Origin: Roseiarcus sp035606915
GTDB lineage: Bacteria; Pseudomonadota; Alphaproteobacteria; Rhizobiales; Beijerinckiaceae
Direction: 5' to 3'
NCBI GenBank assembly: GCA_035606915.1
Contig: DATNDU010000162.1
Span: 1 to 64,000, forward strand
Length of the DNA: 64,000 bases
Part shown: in pieces, positions 1-9,387 of the stretch
Numbering within the stretch: the first letter of the stretch is position 1
How the letters are laid out: each line of letters starts with the position of its first letter
Position numbers and translations under genes: made by a program
Notes under the pieces: generated by a model
Told to the model about the DNA's origin: nothing
Database searches by the model: none
The model's input: the letters and a program-made list of their open reading frames with translations, nothing else

Positions 1-252
1 CATCACCGCTATGGACGCGCCGCTGGCTAGCGCCGCCGGCAACGCGGTGGAGGTGCTGAACGCCGTCGATTATCTCACCGGCGCCCGGCGGGACGCGCGC
101 CTGCATGAGGTGACGCTGGCGCTCGCCGCCGAGCCGCTGGCGGCGCGGGGGCTGGCGGTCAACCTTGAGGCCGCCCGCGCCGCCTTGCAGCGCGCGCTCG
201 ACAGCGGCGCGGCGGCGGAAAGGTTTGAGCGCATGATCGTCGCCCTCGGCGG
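1..252 (+). pseudogene. Inverted fragment of thymidine phosphorylase
   Basis: The plus strand here encodes about 80 residues homologous to the segment of the minus-strand deoA gene that follows the ITDMDEPLASAAGN region. It has no start of its own and runs into the opposite arm of the repeat at base 253, after which the reading is antisense. It differs from the other copy by conservative changes (Leu/Met, Val/Ala, Ile/Val), as expected between related alleles rather than from random errors. The left end is cut by the window. Confidence 0.7.
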
Positions 253-253
253 G

Positions 254-1205
<952 letters not shown>

Positions 1206-1206
<1 letters not shown>

Positions 1207-2012
1207 CAGGCTTTGGCCCTGATGAAGGCGCGCAGCAGGCGCCGGAACTCGGCCGAGCCGCGGGCGGCGAATTCCTGCGTCTCCTCGTGGCTGGGATCGC
1301 CGCCCGAAAGGCCGGCGGCGAAATTGGTGACGAGGCTCACCGCACCGACGCTGAGGCCATGCAGGCGGGCGAGAATCACCTCCGGCACGGTCGACATGCC
1401 GACGAGATCGGCGCCCAGGATCTTCGCCATGCGGATTTCCGCCGGCGTCTCGAACGACGGGCCGCTGAACCACATGTAGACGCCTTCGCGCAGCGTCACG
1501 CCGGCCTCGCGCGCGGCGGCGCGTAACGCATCGAGCAGCGCCGGGTCATAGGCGCGCGTCAGCGGCACGAAACGGTCGTCGTTCGCCCGCCCGATCAGCG
1601 GATTGACGCCGGCGAAATTGATGTGGTCCACGATCGCCACCAAAGACGGCGGCGTCCACTCCGTATGCAGCCCGCCCGCCGCGTTGGTGAGCAACAGCCT
1701 CTCGCCGCCGAGCCGCTTGAAGGCCTCGATCAGCACCGCCATCGCGCCGGGGTCGCCGCGCTCGTAATAATGGCCGCGGCCCTGGAACAGCGCCACCCGC
1801 CGGCCCTCCAACTCGCCCACCACGAGCCGGCCCTTGTGGCCGGCGACGGAGGGCTGGGGAAAGCCGGCGATCTCGCTATAGGGAATCGCGACGGCGTTCT
1901 CGGCCTCGTCGGCCAGCGGCCCGAGCCCGGAGCCGAGCACGAGGCCGAGCGGCGGCAGCGAGGCTACGCCGCGCTCGGCGAGCGCGGCGAGGGCGGCGGC
2001 GAGATCGCTCAT
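1206..2012 (-). CDS. punA: Purine nucleoside phosphorylase
   Basis: 268 residues, typical of the trimeric PNP class that phosphorolyses inosine and guanosine (or xanthosine) to base plus ribose-1-phosphate in the cytoplasm. Visible motifs are the GSGLG phosphate loop (about residues 27-31), GRGHYYE, TNAAGG and the base-site segment SGPSFETPAEIR followed by MSTVPE. It precedes deoA in a nucleoside-salvage operon with a 1-base stop/start overlap. The ATG at 2012 is preferred because the GSGLG spacing from the N-terminus is normal for the family. The exact substrate range (inosine/guanosine or xanthosine) cannot be read from sequence. Confidence 0.93.
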
Positions 2013-2066
2013 GGAGTCCCTTCGGGCGTTGTCGGCTCCCGAAACTAGCGGGACAGCCGCCCCGCC

Positions 2067-2675
2067 TCAATAGCCGACGGTGAAGCGTTGGCGCAGATGT
2101 TTCGGCGTTTCGAGTTCGTCGACGGCGGCGATCGCGTAATCCTCGAACGAAATCGAGCTTCCCTTGTCGCTGACGAGCAGTTGGTCGCTGCCGAGGCGGA
2201 ACTTGCCCGTCCGCTCGCCGGCGACGAACATCGCCGAGGGCGACAGGAAGGTCCAATCGAGATCGCTGGTTGCGCGCAGTTTGTCGAGGAACACGCCGCC
2301 GGCCGAGGCTTCCGGCTTGTAGGCTGGCGGAAACTGCGGCGTGTCGATGAGCGCCACGCCCGGCGCGACCTCCAGTGAGCCGGCGCCGCCGACGACGAAG
2401 TAGCGCTTCACCCCGGCCGCGCGCACCGCCGCGATCAGCGCCTCGGGGTCGGCGTCAACGAAGCGCACGCAACTGATAACCGCGTCATGGCCGGCGAGCA
2501 GGCGCACCAGCCCCGCCTTGTCGTTGACGTCGCCGGCCTTGGCGGTCACCCCCGGCAGCGCCGCGATGTTTTCGGGATGGCGGGCGATGGCGGTGACGGC
2601 GTGGCCGCGCCGCGACAATTCCGCCGCCAGCCGCGCGCCCACGTTGCCCGAGGCGCCGATCAGCGCAACTTTCAT
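2067..2675 (-). CDS. NAD(P)-binding NmrA-like oxidoreductase
   Basis: 202 residues starting MKVALIGASGNVG, a Rossmann GxxGxxG nucleotide loop at residues 6-12. The fold is the atypical SDR/NAD(P)H-binding family of YwnB/NmrA-like proteins; such proteins often lack the catalytic Tyr-x3-Lys and may act as redox sensors or weak reductases. Reading is open upstream of this Met, but the downstream ATG places the dinucleotide loop at the usual position and a GGAGC-type ribosome site lies before it. It is transcribed divergently from an HxlR regulator 53 bp away, a common pairing, so it is the probable regulatory target. The substrate is unknown. Confidence 0.85.
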   Translation of the reverse strand: MKVALIGASGNVGARLAAELSRRGHAVTAIARHPENIAALPGVTAKAGDVNDKAGLVRLLAGHDAVISCVRFVDADPEALIAAVRAAGVKRYFVVGGAGSLEVAPGVALIDTPQFPPAYKPEASAGGVFLDKLRATSDLDWTFLSPSAMFVAGERTGKFRLGSDQLLVSDKGSSISFEDYAIAAVDELETPKHLRQRFTVGY

Positions 2676-2692
2676 CTGTCGCTCCTTTTGTG

Positions 2693-2707
2693 GTATCCGC
2701 CGGATAC
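2693..2707. promoter_or_regulatory. Candidate HxlR operator
   Basis: A perfect inverted repeat GTATCC-GCC-GGATAC lies in the 53-bp gap between the divergent oxidoreductase (start 2675) and the HxlR gene (start 2729). HxlR-family dimers bind short palindromes of this type in shared promoters, so autoregulation plus control of the oxidoreductase is inferred. No other copy of the full palindrome was seen in the window. Confidence 0.5.
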
Positions 2708-2728
2708 TTGCTAGCCAGGAGACAGCAA

Positions 2729-3193
2729 ATGGCGCCTTCGCCGGTCGACGTAAAGGAGGCACGCGAAGCTCACCAGGTTTCGCCGCCGAAACCCAACCCC
2801 TATGCCGCCACCTGCCCGACGCGGATGGCGCTCGACCGCATCGCCGACAAATGGACGGTGTTGTTGCTCGGCTTGCTCGACCAAAGCCCGCTGCGCTTCA
2901 ACCAACTGCGCCGCGCCGTCGAGGGCCTGTCGCAGAAGATGTTGTCGCAGACGCTGAAGGCGCTCGAACGCGATGGCCTCGTCGCCCGCACCGCGATCGC
3001 CACTGTGCCGGTCACCGTCGAATATGCGATCACCCCGCTGGGCCGCACGCTGGCGCAGGCGTTAGCGCCGATCGCTTGCTGGGCTGGCGAGCACATCGGC
3101 GAGATTTTGAGCGCGCGCCAGCGTTACGACTTGCAGAACGCGGCGAAAGCGGCGAGTTTCGCGCCGCCGACATCAATGCGAGTGGGGACATGA
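2729..3193 (+). CDS. HxlR-family transcriptional regulator
   Basis: 154 residues with the HxlR winged helix: CPTRMALDRIADKWTVLLL at about residues 28-46, then the recognition helix region FNQLRRAVEGLSQKMLSQTLKALERDGLV. A Cys just before the domain (about residue 28) is the position used for thiol sensing in several family members such as HypR and QorR. The ATG at 2729 follows AGGAGA by seven bases; an upstream GTG would need to lie inside the operator and is rejected. Its stop overlaps the start of the GNAT gene (ATGA), so the two are probably one operon. It likely represses the divergent NmrA-like gene. Confidence 0.9.
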   Translation: MAPSPVDVKEAREAHQVSPPKPNPYAATCPTRMALDRIADKWTVLLLGLLDQSPLRFNQLRRAVEGLSQKMLSQTLKALERDGLVARTAIATVPVTVEYAITPLGRTLAQALAPIACWAGEHIGEILSARQRYDLQNAAKAASFAPPTSMRVGT

Positions 3194-3891
3194 GCGAACA
3201 GGACGACGACCGCGATCTCGGACCGAAAATAGATTCTCGCCCGGCGCCGCGTCCCGCGCACGTCACGCTGAAGGGCCGCGCGGTCACCGTCGCGCCGCTT
3301 GCCGTCGAGCACGCCGAGCCGCTGTTTTCCGCCTCCAACGGGCCGGGGCGCGATCACCTCTGGGCTTATCTGTTCAACGGGCCGTTCAAGACGCTGGCGG
3401 CGTTCGCCGCCGATGTCGAGGCCAAAGCGAAGGCGAGCGACCCGCTGTATTTCGTCGTCATCGACAACCGCGACGGCCGCCCGGTCGGCTATCAGAGCCT
3501 CATGCGCATCGACCCCGCCAATCGCGTCGTCGAGGCCGGCGGCATCATGTATACGCCGCGGCTGCAATCGACGATCGGCTCGACGGAAGCGCAATATCTG
3601 TTCGCCAAATATGTCTTCGACGATCTCGGCTATCGCCGCTACGAATGGAAATGCAACGATCGCAACGTCCCGTCGCGACGCGCCGCGCTGCGGCTCGGCT
3701 TTGCGTTCGAGGGCGTGTTTCGCCAACACATGATTATCAAGTCGCGCAACCGCGACACCGCCTGGTTCTCGATGCTCGACCACGAATGGCCGGCGCGGCG
3801 TGCCGCTTTCGAAGCATGGTTGGCGCCGGAGAATTTCGACGCCGCGGGCAAACAGAAGCGGCGGCTTCAGGACTTCGCCGCGGGCGGGTGA
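3190..3891 (+). CDS. GNAT N-acetyltransferase, RimJ/RimL-like
   Basis: 233 residues. The GNAT core is recognisable from about residue 30 (VTLKGRAVTVAPL) to 210: the FVVIDN-GRPVGYQSLMRID strand pair, EAGGIMYTP, the helix carrying AQYLFAKYVFDDLGYRRYEWKCNDRN, and the late SRRAALRLGFAFEGVFRQH segment typical of RimJ/RimL-type proteins that use acetyl-CoA to acetylate an amino group. The start overlaps the HxlR stop by ATGA. The acceptor is unknown; ribosomal-protein N-termini and small amines are both possible in this subfamily. Confidence 0.85.
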   Translation: MSEQDDDRDLGPKIDSRPAPRPAHVTLKGRAVTVAPLAVEHAEPLFSASNGPGRDHLWAYLFNGPFKTLAAFAADVEAKAKASDPLYFVVIDNRDGRPVGYQSLMRIDPANRVVEAGGIMYTPRLQSTIGSTEAQYLFAKYVFDDLGYRRYEWKCNDRNVPSRRAALRLGFAFEGVFRQHMIIKSRNRDTAWFSMLDHEWPARRAAFEAWLAPENFDAAGKQKRRLQDFAAGG

Positions 3892-3977
3892 GCGCGCGCG
3901 GGCCTTTGGTTGCGGCGCCGGCGTCTTCTGCCTGGCTGCGGCTAGAGCGGCTGCCGAACAGATAGAATCGCGGTCGC

Positions 3978-4082
3978 CGTCATTGCGAGCGCAGCGAAGC
4001 AATCCACCGCGGAGAGATCGTTGGTTAACCGGAAAGGGCGGCATCGCCGAACGTGGATTGCTTCGCTTCGCTCGCAACGACG
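3978..4082. repeat. REP-like dispersed palindromic element
   Basis: Two 30-bp inverted arms (3978-4007, beginning CGTCATTGCGAGCGCAGCGA, and 4053-4082, ending CTCGCAACGACG) differ at two positions and enclose 45 bp. Elements with the core ATTGCGAGCGNAGCGAAGCAATC are well known as multi-copy intergenic palindromes in many proteobacterial genomes. It fills most of the 359-bp gap between the GNAT and outer-membrane protein genes; the rest of the gap shows no coding signal. Confidence 0.7.
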
Positions 4083-4250
4083 ATGTTTCGGCCTGATCGG
4101 AAATCGCTCCGGTCCCGCGCGCGCTTACGATAGGTTTTTGTTAGGGTGAATTTTTAGGGTTAAGTCGGCATTAAGTTGTCGATGGCAGTTTGATCCTCGG
4201 TGATTCCTGGCGCTGGTTTGGCTGGCGCGCGTTAACCGAGGGACGTTGTC

Positions 4251-5159
4251 ATGGTCGATCTGAGGGCCTTCGCCCTGACCACCGTCGCGGTCGTTGCGCT
4301 CACGAGCGCGGCCTCCGCTGCCGATCTTCTGCCGCCGCCGCCTGTGATGGAGCCGCCGCCGCCAATCGCCGTCGACGCCGGCGGTTGGTACCTGCGCGGC
4401 GATGTCGGCGTCGGCTTCAACAATACCGCCTCCGCTACAACGACGCCGAGCCCGCTCAACGGCTTCGCCGCCGGCCAGGCGAACGACAATTGGTATAATT
4501 CCGCGGTCTCCGAGGCGGCGCTGTTCGATCTCGGCGTCGGCTATCAGGTCAACCGCTGGTTCCGCGCCGATGTGACCGGCGAATTGCGCGGCGGCTCGGA
4601 GTTCTCCGGCCTCGAAGTGCTCAATGTCACCGGCGGCGCCAACGCCGGCTATCAGGCCGCCGACTTCTATCGCGGCCATCTCTCGACCGTGCTCGGCATG
4701 GTCAACGGCTATGTCGATCTCGGCACCTGGTCGGGCATTACGCCTTATGTCGGCGCCGGCGTCGGCGTCGCCTTCAACAATTTCTACGGTGGCAGCGACA
4801 ATGGCGTCATCACTCAGCCCGGCGGCGCCAGTTCGCCCTCCGGCGGCGTGTTCGGCGCCAGCACGAAGGCCAATTTCGCCTGGGCGCTGATGACCGGCTT
4901 CGATATGGACATCACGCACAACCTGAAGCTCGAAGTCGGCTATCGTTATCTGAACTACGGCAAGTTCCAGTCCGGCTCTAGTCAGTGCCTGAGCGGCAAT
5001 GGCAATGTCGGGGCCTTTGCGAACGCCAATTGCGGCGGCGGCTTCGCCATCGCCTCCAAGACGCTGTCGTCGAACGACGTGCGCGTCGGCCTGCGCTACT
5101 ACTTCGACAACGAAGCGCCGCTGCCGCCGCCCGAGCAGCCGCTCGTGCGCAGGTATTGA
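4251..5159 (+). CDS. Outer-membrane beta-barrel protein, Omp25/31-like
   Basis: 302 residues. A Sec signal peptide (hydrophobic VVALTSAASAAD) ends near residue 24, followed by a Pro-rich linker (LLPPPPVMEPPPPI) and then alternating amphipathic strands: GGWYLRGDVGVGF, LFDLGVGYQVNRWFRADV, YVDLGTWSGITPYVGAGVGVAF, NLKLEVGYRYLNYG and the final VRVGLRYYFDN. This is the small-porin/Omp25-Omp31 layout common in Hyphomicrobiales. Unlike most barrels it does not end in an aromatic residue at the last strand but carries a PLPPPEQPLVRRY tail. A structural or weakly porin-like role is inferred. Monocistronic, with a terminator at 5183. Confidence 0.85.
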   Translation: MVDLRAFALTTVAVVALTSAASAADLLPPPPVMEPPPPIAVDAGGWYLRGDVGVGFNNTASATTTPSPLNGFAAGQANDNWYNSAVSEAALFDLGVGYQVNRWFRADVTGELRGGSEFSGLEVLNVTGGANAGYQAADFYRGHLSTVLGMVNGYVDLGTWSGITPYVGAGVGVAFNNFYGGSDNGVITQPGGASSPSGGVFGASTKANFAWALMTGFDMDITHNLKLEVGYRYLNYGKFQSGSSQCLSGNGNVGAFANANCGGGFAIASKTLSSNDVRVGLRYYFDNEAPLPPPEQPLVRRY

Positions 5160-5182
5160 GCGGGCTTTTCAGAGCTCCGACG

Positions 5183-5213
5183 CGGCGCGCTGCACGGCGC
5201 GCCGTTTCATTTT
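5183..5213 (+). terminator. Rho-independent terminator after OMP gene
   Basis: Stem CGGCGCGC / GCGCGCCG (5183-5190 and 5197-5204) around a six-base loop, followed by TTTCATTTT. It begins 23 bp after the stop codon. Confidence 0.7.
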
Positions 5214-5447
5214 AGCAATGCCGCGCGCACATCGACGGCGGCTTCGGGCCGCGTCCGGGCGGCTTAGATCTGATCCCAGAGAGTCGACGCCAAACGACAT
5301 TTTGGCCGCCGCGCCATGAATGCCGCCAAGCGTCGCCGGCTTTCGCGCCCTACAGGGGGCTGCCTCGCCGCGCACGATCGGCGTCAAATACGCCTGGGTT
5401 GCGCTGAGCGGCGCCGACCGCTAAGCCGCGCGCCTGGGGAGACGCCG

Positions 5448-6362
5448 TTGAGCGAACATACAGCCGTGCCGAGTTCGCCAACCCGGCGGCGGCTGTGGGA
5501 TCGGCCGATCCTGCTGCTGGCGGCGACTTCGCTGATTTGGGCCGGCAATTCCGTGGTCGGCAAACTGGCGGTCGGCGAAATTCCGCCGATGATGCTGACG
5601 TTCCTGCGCTGGGGCATCGCCTTCGCCCCTATCTGCTTTGCAGCACGCCATGTGATCGTCAAGGATTTCAAGGTGCTGCGCCAGCATTGGCTTTACATTC
5701 TATTGCTCGGGGCGTTGGGCTACACCGCCTTCAACTCGCTGTTCTATCTTTCCGCCCATTACACCGGCGCGCTCAACATGTCGCTGATCCAGGCCTGCAT
5801 CCCGGCGCTGGTGTTGATCGGGGCGGCCTTTGGCTTCGGGGCGCGCCCGACCGCGACGCAGAGCTTCGGCGCTATGCTGACGATGGCTGGCGTCGCCGTC
5901 ATCGCGTCGCAGGGTCAGCTCGCCCGGCTCGCCGCGCTGTCGTTCAATGTTGGCGACGTGATGCTGCTCGCCGCCTGCGTCTTGTACTCCTATTACGCGC
6001 TGGCGCTGCGTTATCGTCCGGCGGTGTCCTCGATCAGCTTTCTCGCCGGCGTGGCGCTGGCGGCGTTCGTCACCTCGATCCCGGCGTTCTTGTGGGAGGC
6101 CTCGCGCACCGGCTTCATCCTGCCTAGTCTCAAGGGCTGGGCGGTCGTGCTCTATGCCTCGCTCGGCGTGGCGTTCCTGTCGCAATTGTTCTTCATACGC
6201 GGGGTGCAACTGATCGGTCCCAGCCGCGCCGGGGTGTTCGTCAATCTGGTGCCGGTGTTCGGGGCGTTTATGGCGGTGGCGTTGCTCGGCGAGCCGCTGT
6301 CGGCCTATCATCTGGTCGCCCTGGCGCTGGTCATTGGCGGCATCGTGCTGGCTCAGCGCTAA
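5448..6362 (+). CDS. EamA/DMT-family transporter
   Basis: About 304 residues from a TTG at 5448, which follows GGGGAGA by six bases; the open frame extends upstream to 5316 but that part is Arg-rich and does not look like the family. Ten hydrophobic helices in two EamA repeats are visible (ILLLAATSLIWAGNSVVGKLA in the first, GVQLIGPSRAGVFVNLVPVFGAFMAVALLGE in the last). Members export amino acids, metabolites or drugs across the inner membrane; no substrate can be assigned. It appears to be monocistronic, 80 bp before a dienelactone hydrolase gene. Confidence 0.87.
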   Translation: MSEHTAVPSSPTRRRLWDRPILLLAATSLIWAGNSVVGKLAVGEIPPMMLTFLRWGIAFAPICFAARHVIVKDFKVLRQHWLYILLLGALGYTAFNSLFYLSAHYTGALNMSLIQACIPALVLIGAAFGFGARPTATQSFGAMLTMAGVAVIASQGQLARLAALSFNVGDVMLLAACVLYSYYALALRYRPAVSSISFLAGVALAAFVTSIPAFLWEASRTGFILPSLKGWAVVLYASLGVAFLSQLFFIRGVQLIGPSRAGVFVNLVPVFGAFMAVALLGEPLSAYHLVALALVIGGIVLAQR

Positions 6363-6445
6363 GCGCCCGACACGCGAACGTGAATCCGCGCCGGCGGCGC
6401 GATGCGCTAGAGGCAGTCGGCAAAGAGACAGCCAGCGAGGGCGGC

Positions 6446-7114
6446 ATGGGCGAGTGGATCGATCTGGCGGCGTCGGACGGCTTCAAGGCGAAGGCCTGGA
6501 AGGCGGCGCCGCAGGGCGCGCCGAGAGGCGGCATCGTCGTCATCCAGGAGATCTTCGGCGTCAACCATCACATCCGCTCGGTGACGGATCGCTTCGCCGC
6601 CGCCGGCTATCTCGCCATCGCGCCGGGGATTTTCGACCGCGTCGAACGCAACGTCGAGCTAAATTACGACCGGACCGGCGTGACTCAGGGCCGGGGCATT
6701 TCCGGGAAGCTGGATCGCGACAAGCTACTGCTCGACGTTGCCGCCGCCATCGCGGCGGCGGGCGCGGCGGGCAAGGTCGGCATCGTCGGCTTCTGCCTCG
6801 GCGGCTCCGTGGCTTGGAGGGCCGCGGCGGAACTCTCCGGTCTGTCGGCGGCGGTCGGCTATTACGGCGGACAGATCATCGCCAACAAGGATTTGCGGCC
6901 ACAAGTCCCGGTCCTGCTGCATTTCGGCGAGAAGGACGAACACATCCCGCTCGTCGGCGTCAAGGAGGTGCAAGCGCTGCATCCCGACGTGCCGATTTAT
7001 CTCTATCCCGCCGGCCACGGCTTCCACTGCGACGAGCGCGCCAGTTTCGACAAGGACAGCGCCAAGCTGGCCTGGGAGCGCAGCCTGGAATTTTTCGCCA
7101 AGCACGTCGGCTAG
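6446..7114 (+). CDS. Dienelactone hydrolase family protein
   Basis: 222 residues, the normal length for the family. The alpha/beta hydrolase uses a Cys nucleophile: GFCLGG at about residues 115-120, with the acid Asp in GEKDEHIP and His in GHGFHCD, plus the structural Glu in VIQEIFGVNHHI that holds the Cys in DLH-type enzymes. Members hydrolyse dienelactone in chlorocatechol degradation, but most genomic homologues such as this isolated copy have unknown physiological substrates. The ATG at 6446 follows GCGAGGG; an in-frame upstream start at 6380 would add 22 non-conserved residues. Confidence 0.88.
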   Translation: MGEWIDLAASDGFKAKAWKAAPQGAPRGGIVVIQEIFGVNHHIRSVTDRFAAAGYLAIAPGIFDRVERNVELNYDRTGVTQGRGISGKLDRDKLLLDVAAAIAAAGAAGKVGIVGFCLGGSVAWRAAAELSGLSAAVGYYGGQIIANKDLRPQVPVLLHFGEKDEHIPLVGVKEVQALHPDVPIYLYPAGHGFHCDERASFDKDSAKLAWERSLEFFAKHVG

Positions 7115-7193
7115 GACGCCGGCATATGCGAATCTTGCATTAAGCGGCGCCGCCGCGCTTGGCTCGGCGCGCGCGACGGGATACATTGCCGTT

Positions 7194-7586
7194 ATGTACT
7201 CTGCGCTTACTCGCGATATCCGCGTCACTGTCCGCCCCGAATTCTCCACCGATCGCTCGGAGCCGATCGACGAGAGCTATTTCTGGGTCTACACCATCGA
7301 GATCGCCAACCAAGGCCCGAAGCCGGTCAGGCTGATGCACCGCCACTGGCGCATCACCGATGCGCTCGGCCATCTTGAGACGGTCGACGGCCCCGGCGTC
7401 GTCGGCGAGCAGCCGACCATCCAACCCGGCCAGGCGTTCCGATACTCCTCCGGCTGCCCGCTGAAGACGGCGAGCGGCATCATGACCGGCAGCTACGATA
7501 TGGTCGACGAGGAAGGCCGCCGCTTCGAAGTCGAGATCCCGGCCTTTTCGCTCGACAGCCCGTTCCTGCGCAAGGTTCTGAACTGA
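7194..7586 (+). CDS. apaG: ApaG-domain protein
   Basis: 130 residues, the full length of stand-alone ApaG. The immunoglobulin-like domain shows the family signature: VRPEFSTDRSEP, YFWVYTIEIANQGPKPVRLMHRHWRITDA, GVVGEQPTIQPGQAFRYSSGCPLKTASGIMTGSY and a C-terminal IPAFSLDSP. ApaG was linked genetically to cobalt and magnesium homeostasis in enterobacteria; its biochemical role remains poorly defined. The start codon ATG at 7194 is the only one that gives the standard N-terminus. The downstream gene is convergent, with only three bases between stops. Confidence 0.92.
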   Translation: MYSALTRDIRVTVRPEFSTDRSEPIDESYFWVYTIEIANQGPKPVRLMHRHWRITDALGHLETVDGPGVVGEQPTIQPGQAFRYSSGCPLKTASGIMTGSYDMVDEEGRRFEVEIPAFSLDSPFLRKVLN

Positions 7587-7589
7587 GGC

Positions 7590-8786
7590 TCACTCCGCCG
7601 GCGCCAACGCCCGCGCTGGCTCGGCGAACGGGCGGAAGGTGGCGGCAATCAGCGCTGCGCCGATGCCGAGCGCGAACGAGATCAGATAGAGCCAGAAGTA
7701 AGTGGCGTAAGCGTCATAAATCCAGCCGCCGAGCAGCGGCCCGAGCGCCATGCCGAGGCTGCCCGCCATGCCGGACGCGCCGATCACCAGCCCCATCATC
7801 CGCATCGGGAAATTCTCACGCGCCAGCACCGCGTAAAGCGGCATGACGCCGGCGTAGGTGAAGCCGAACAGCATCGCGACGGCGTAGAAACCGTCGAGTT
7901 CGCTCACGAAACCATAAGCGAGCGCGCCGAAAGCCTGCACGAAGAGGCCTGCCACCAGCACGCGCTTGGCGCCGAAGCGGTCGCCCGCCAACCCGAAGCC
8001 GATGCGCCCGAACAGTCCCGCCAAGCCCTCGACGCTGTAGATCGAGACAGCGGCGAGCGCCGGCACGCCGCAGGAGATCGCGTAGCTCACGGTATGAAAG
8101 ATCGGCCCCGAATGGGTCGCGCAGCAGGCGAAATTGGTGAGAACCAACACCAGGAACGGCGACGAGCGCAAAGCCTGGGCAACCGTCATCTGCGAGGGCG
8201 CGGCCTCGTCGGCGGGTTTCTGCGCCGGGGCGCGGCGCACCAGCAGCGCCGCCGGCAGCATCAGCGCCAGCACGAGACCGGCCAGGATCAGATAGGCCTG
8301 CCGCCAGTCGTAGCGCGCGATGAGCGCCGCCGCGAGGGGCGCCATCGTCATCGGCGCCATGCCCATGCCGGCCGAGACCAGCGACACCGCGAGGCTACGC
8401 TGCGTCGTAAACCAGCCCGTCACCGCCGCCATCATTGGCGCCAGCACCGCCGCCGCCGCCAGCCCGACGAGCCCGCCGAATGCGAGCTGGAACTGCCAGA
8501 GCTCGCGCGCCTGCGCCGCCAGCGCCAGACCTGCCGCCAGCAGAGCCACGCCGATCAAGGCCGCCGGGCGCGGGCCGTAACGGTCCGAGAACGCGCCCCA
8601 GCCGACGCTGCCGAGCGCCATGGTCAGAAAGCCGATGGTCATCGCGCTGGAGATTCCGGTGCGACCCCAACCGGTCTCAGCCGCCATCGGGGTGAGAAAC
8701 ACCGGCAGCGCGAACATCGCGCCGATGGCGACGCAGCCGAGCAGGCCGCCCGCGCCGACGATTACCCACCGATAACGCGAAGCCAT
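7590..8786 (-). CDS. MFS transporter, OFA/MCT-like
   Basis: 398 residues with 12 predicted membrane helices. The A-motif between helices 2 and 3 is present as GWGAFSDRYGPRPA and its repeat as RIGFGLAGDRFGAKR. Overall pattern (ETGWGRTGISSAMTI early, FFYT-like C-half) resembles the oxalate/formate and monocarboxylate group of MFS carriers, so an organic anion substrate is plausible but unproved. It starts 49 bp from a divergent MarR regulator with a TTGATATCAA palindrome between, which suggests MarR-controlled transport. Confidence 0.87.
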   Translation of the reverse strand: MASRYRWVIVGAGGLLGCVAIGAMFALPVFLTPMAAETGWGRTGISSAMTIGFLTMALGSVGWGAFSDRYGPRPAALIGVALLAAGLALAAQARELWQFQLAFGGLVGLAAAAVLAPMMAAVTGWFTTQRSLAVSLVSAGMGMAPMTMAPLAAALIARYDWRQAYLILAGLVLALMLPAALLVRRAPAQKPADEAAPSQMTVAQALRSSPFLVLVLTNFACCATHSGPIFHTVSYAISCGVPALAAVSIYSVEGLAGLFGRIGFGLAGDRFGAKRVLVAGLFVQAFGALAYGFVSELDGFYAVAMLFGFTYAGVMPLYAVLARENFPMRMMGLVIGASGMAGSLGMALGPLLGGWIYDAYATYFWLYLISFALGIGAALIAATFRPFAEPARALAPAE

Positions 8787-8819
8787 GGCGCCGCTCTCCC
8801 TTGCCGCCAGCAGGTTACT

Positions 8820-8829
8820 TTGATATCAA
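8820..8829. promoter_or_regulatory. Candidate MarR operator
   Basis: The perfect palindrome TTGATATCAA lies in the 49-bp gap between the divergent MFS and MarR genes, six bases before the MarR start. This sequence and spacing match operators commonly found for MarR-family dimers. Binding would block the MarR start region and probably the MFS promoter. Confidence 0.5.
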
Positions 8830-8835
8830 CATTCC

Positions 8836-9294
8836 ATGCTGACGACAAGCGAGCTTCCGGCGGCTGCGTGCCGCGAGGTGCGCGACGCTTGCCTGTGTCT
8901 GGCCAGCCAGCGCGCGGCGCGGCGCCTGGCGCGCCGCTTCGACCGCGCTTTCCAGCCGGTCGGGCTCACCAATGGGCAGTTCTCGGCGCTGATGTTCCTG
9001 GCTGGCAGCGGCGGCGCTTCGCCATCGCGGCTCGCCGACCTGCTGGCGATGGACCGCACCACCGTCACCGCGCTGTTGAAAGCGCTCTCCCGGCGCGGTT
9101 TGGTCGCGGTCGAGGCCGGCGCGCGCGATCGCCGCACCCGGCTTGCCGCCGTCACGCCGGCGGGTTCTCAGGCGCTCGCCGCGGCGCTGCCGATCTGGCG
9201 CGCCGAGCACGCGGCGCTGGAGGCCGCGCTGCCGCCAGTGGCCGAAGGCCGCGCCGTCCTCGCCGCGCTGGCGCTGGCGCCGCTGACCGACTGA
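8836..9294 (+). CDS. MarR-family transcriptional regulator
   Basis: 152 residues. The winged helix-turn-helix is clear: LTNGQFSALMFLAGSGGASPSRLADLLAMDRTTVTALLKALSRRGLV, then the beta-wing EAGARDRRTRLAAVTPAG. Two Cys near the N-terminus (ACREVRDACLCLASQ) could in principle sense oxidation, but this is only a suggestion. The ATG is close to the palindrome TTGATATCAA. Divergent from an MFS carrier, its likely target; the ligand is unknown and is probably related to the transported compound. Confidence 0.9.
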   Translation: MLTTSELPAAACREVRDACLCLASQRAARRLARRFDRAFQPVGLTNGQFSALMFLAGSGGASPSRLADLLAMDRTTVTALLKALSRRGLVAVEAGARDRRTRLAAVTPAGSQALAAALPIWRAEHAALEAALPPVAEGRAVLAALALAPLTD

Positions 9295-9387
9295 CGGGCG
9301 CCGTTAACGACCGTTCGGCTTTTTGCAGGATTTCGCGCTCTATATGCGGTATGCGAGGGGCTGACGTCCCTAAGGAACCGTTAACAC

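Noticed and set aside
2518..3189. Upstream extension of the GNAT frame antisense to the oxidoreductase and across HxlR
   Set aside because: It is the shadow of two real genes; the GNAT start is set by the ATGA overlap at 3190.
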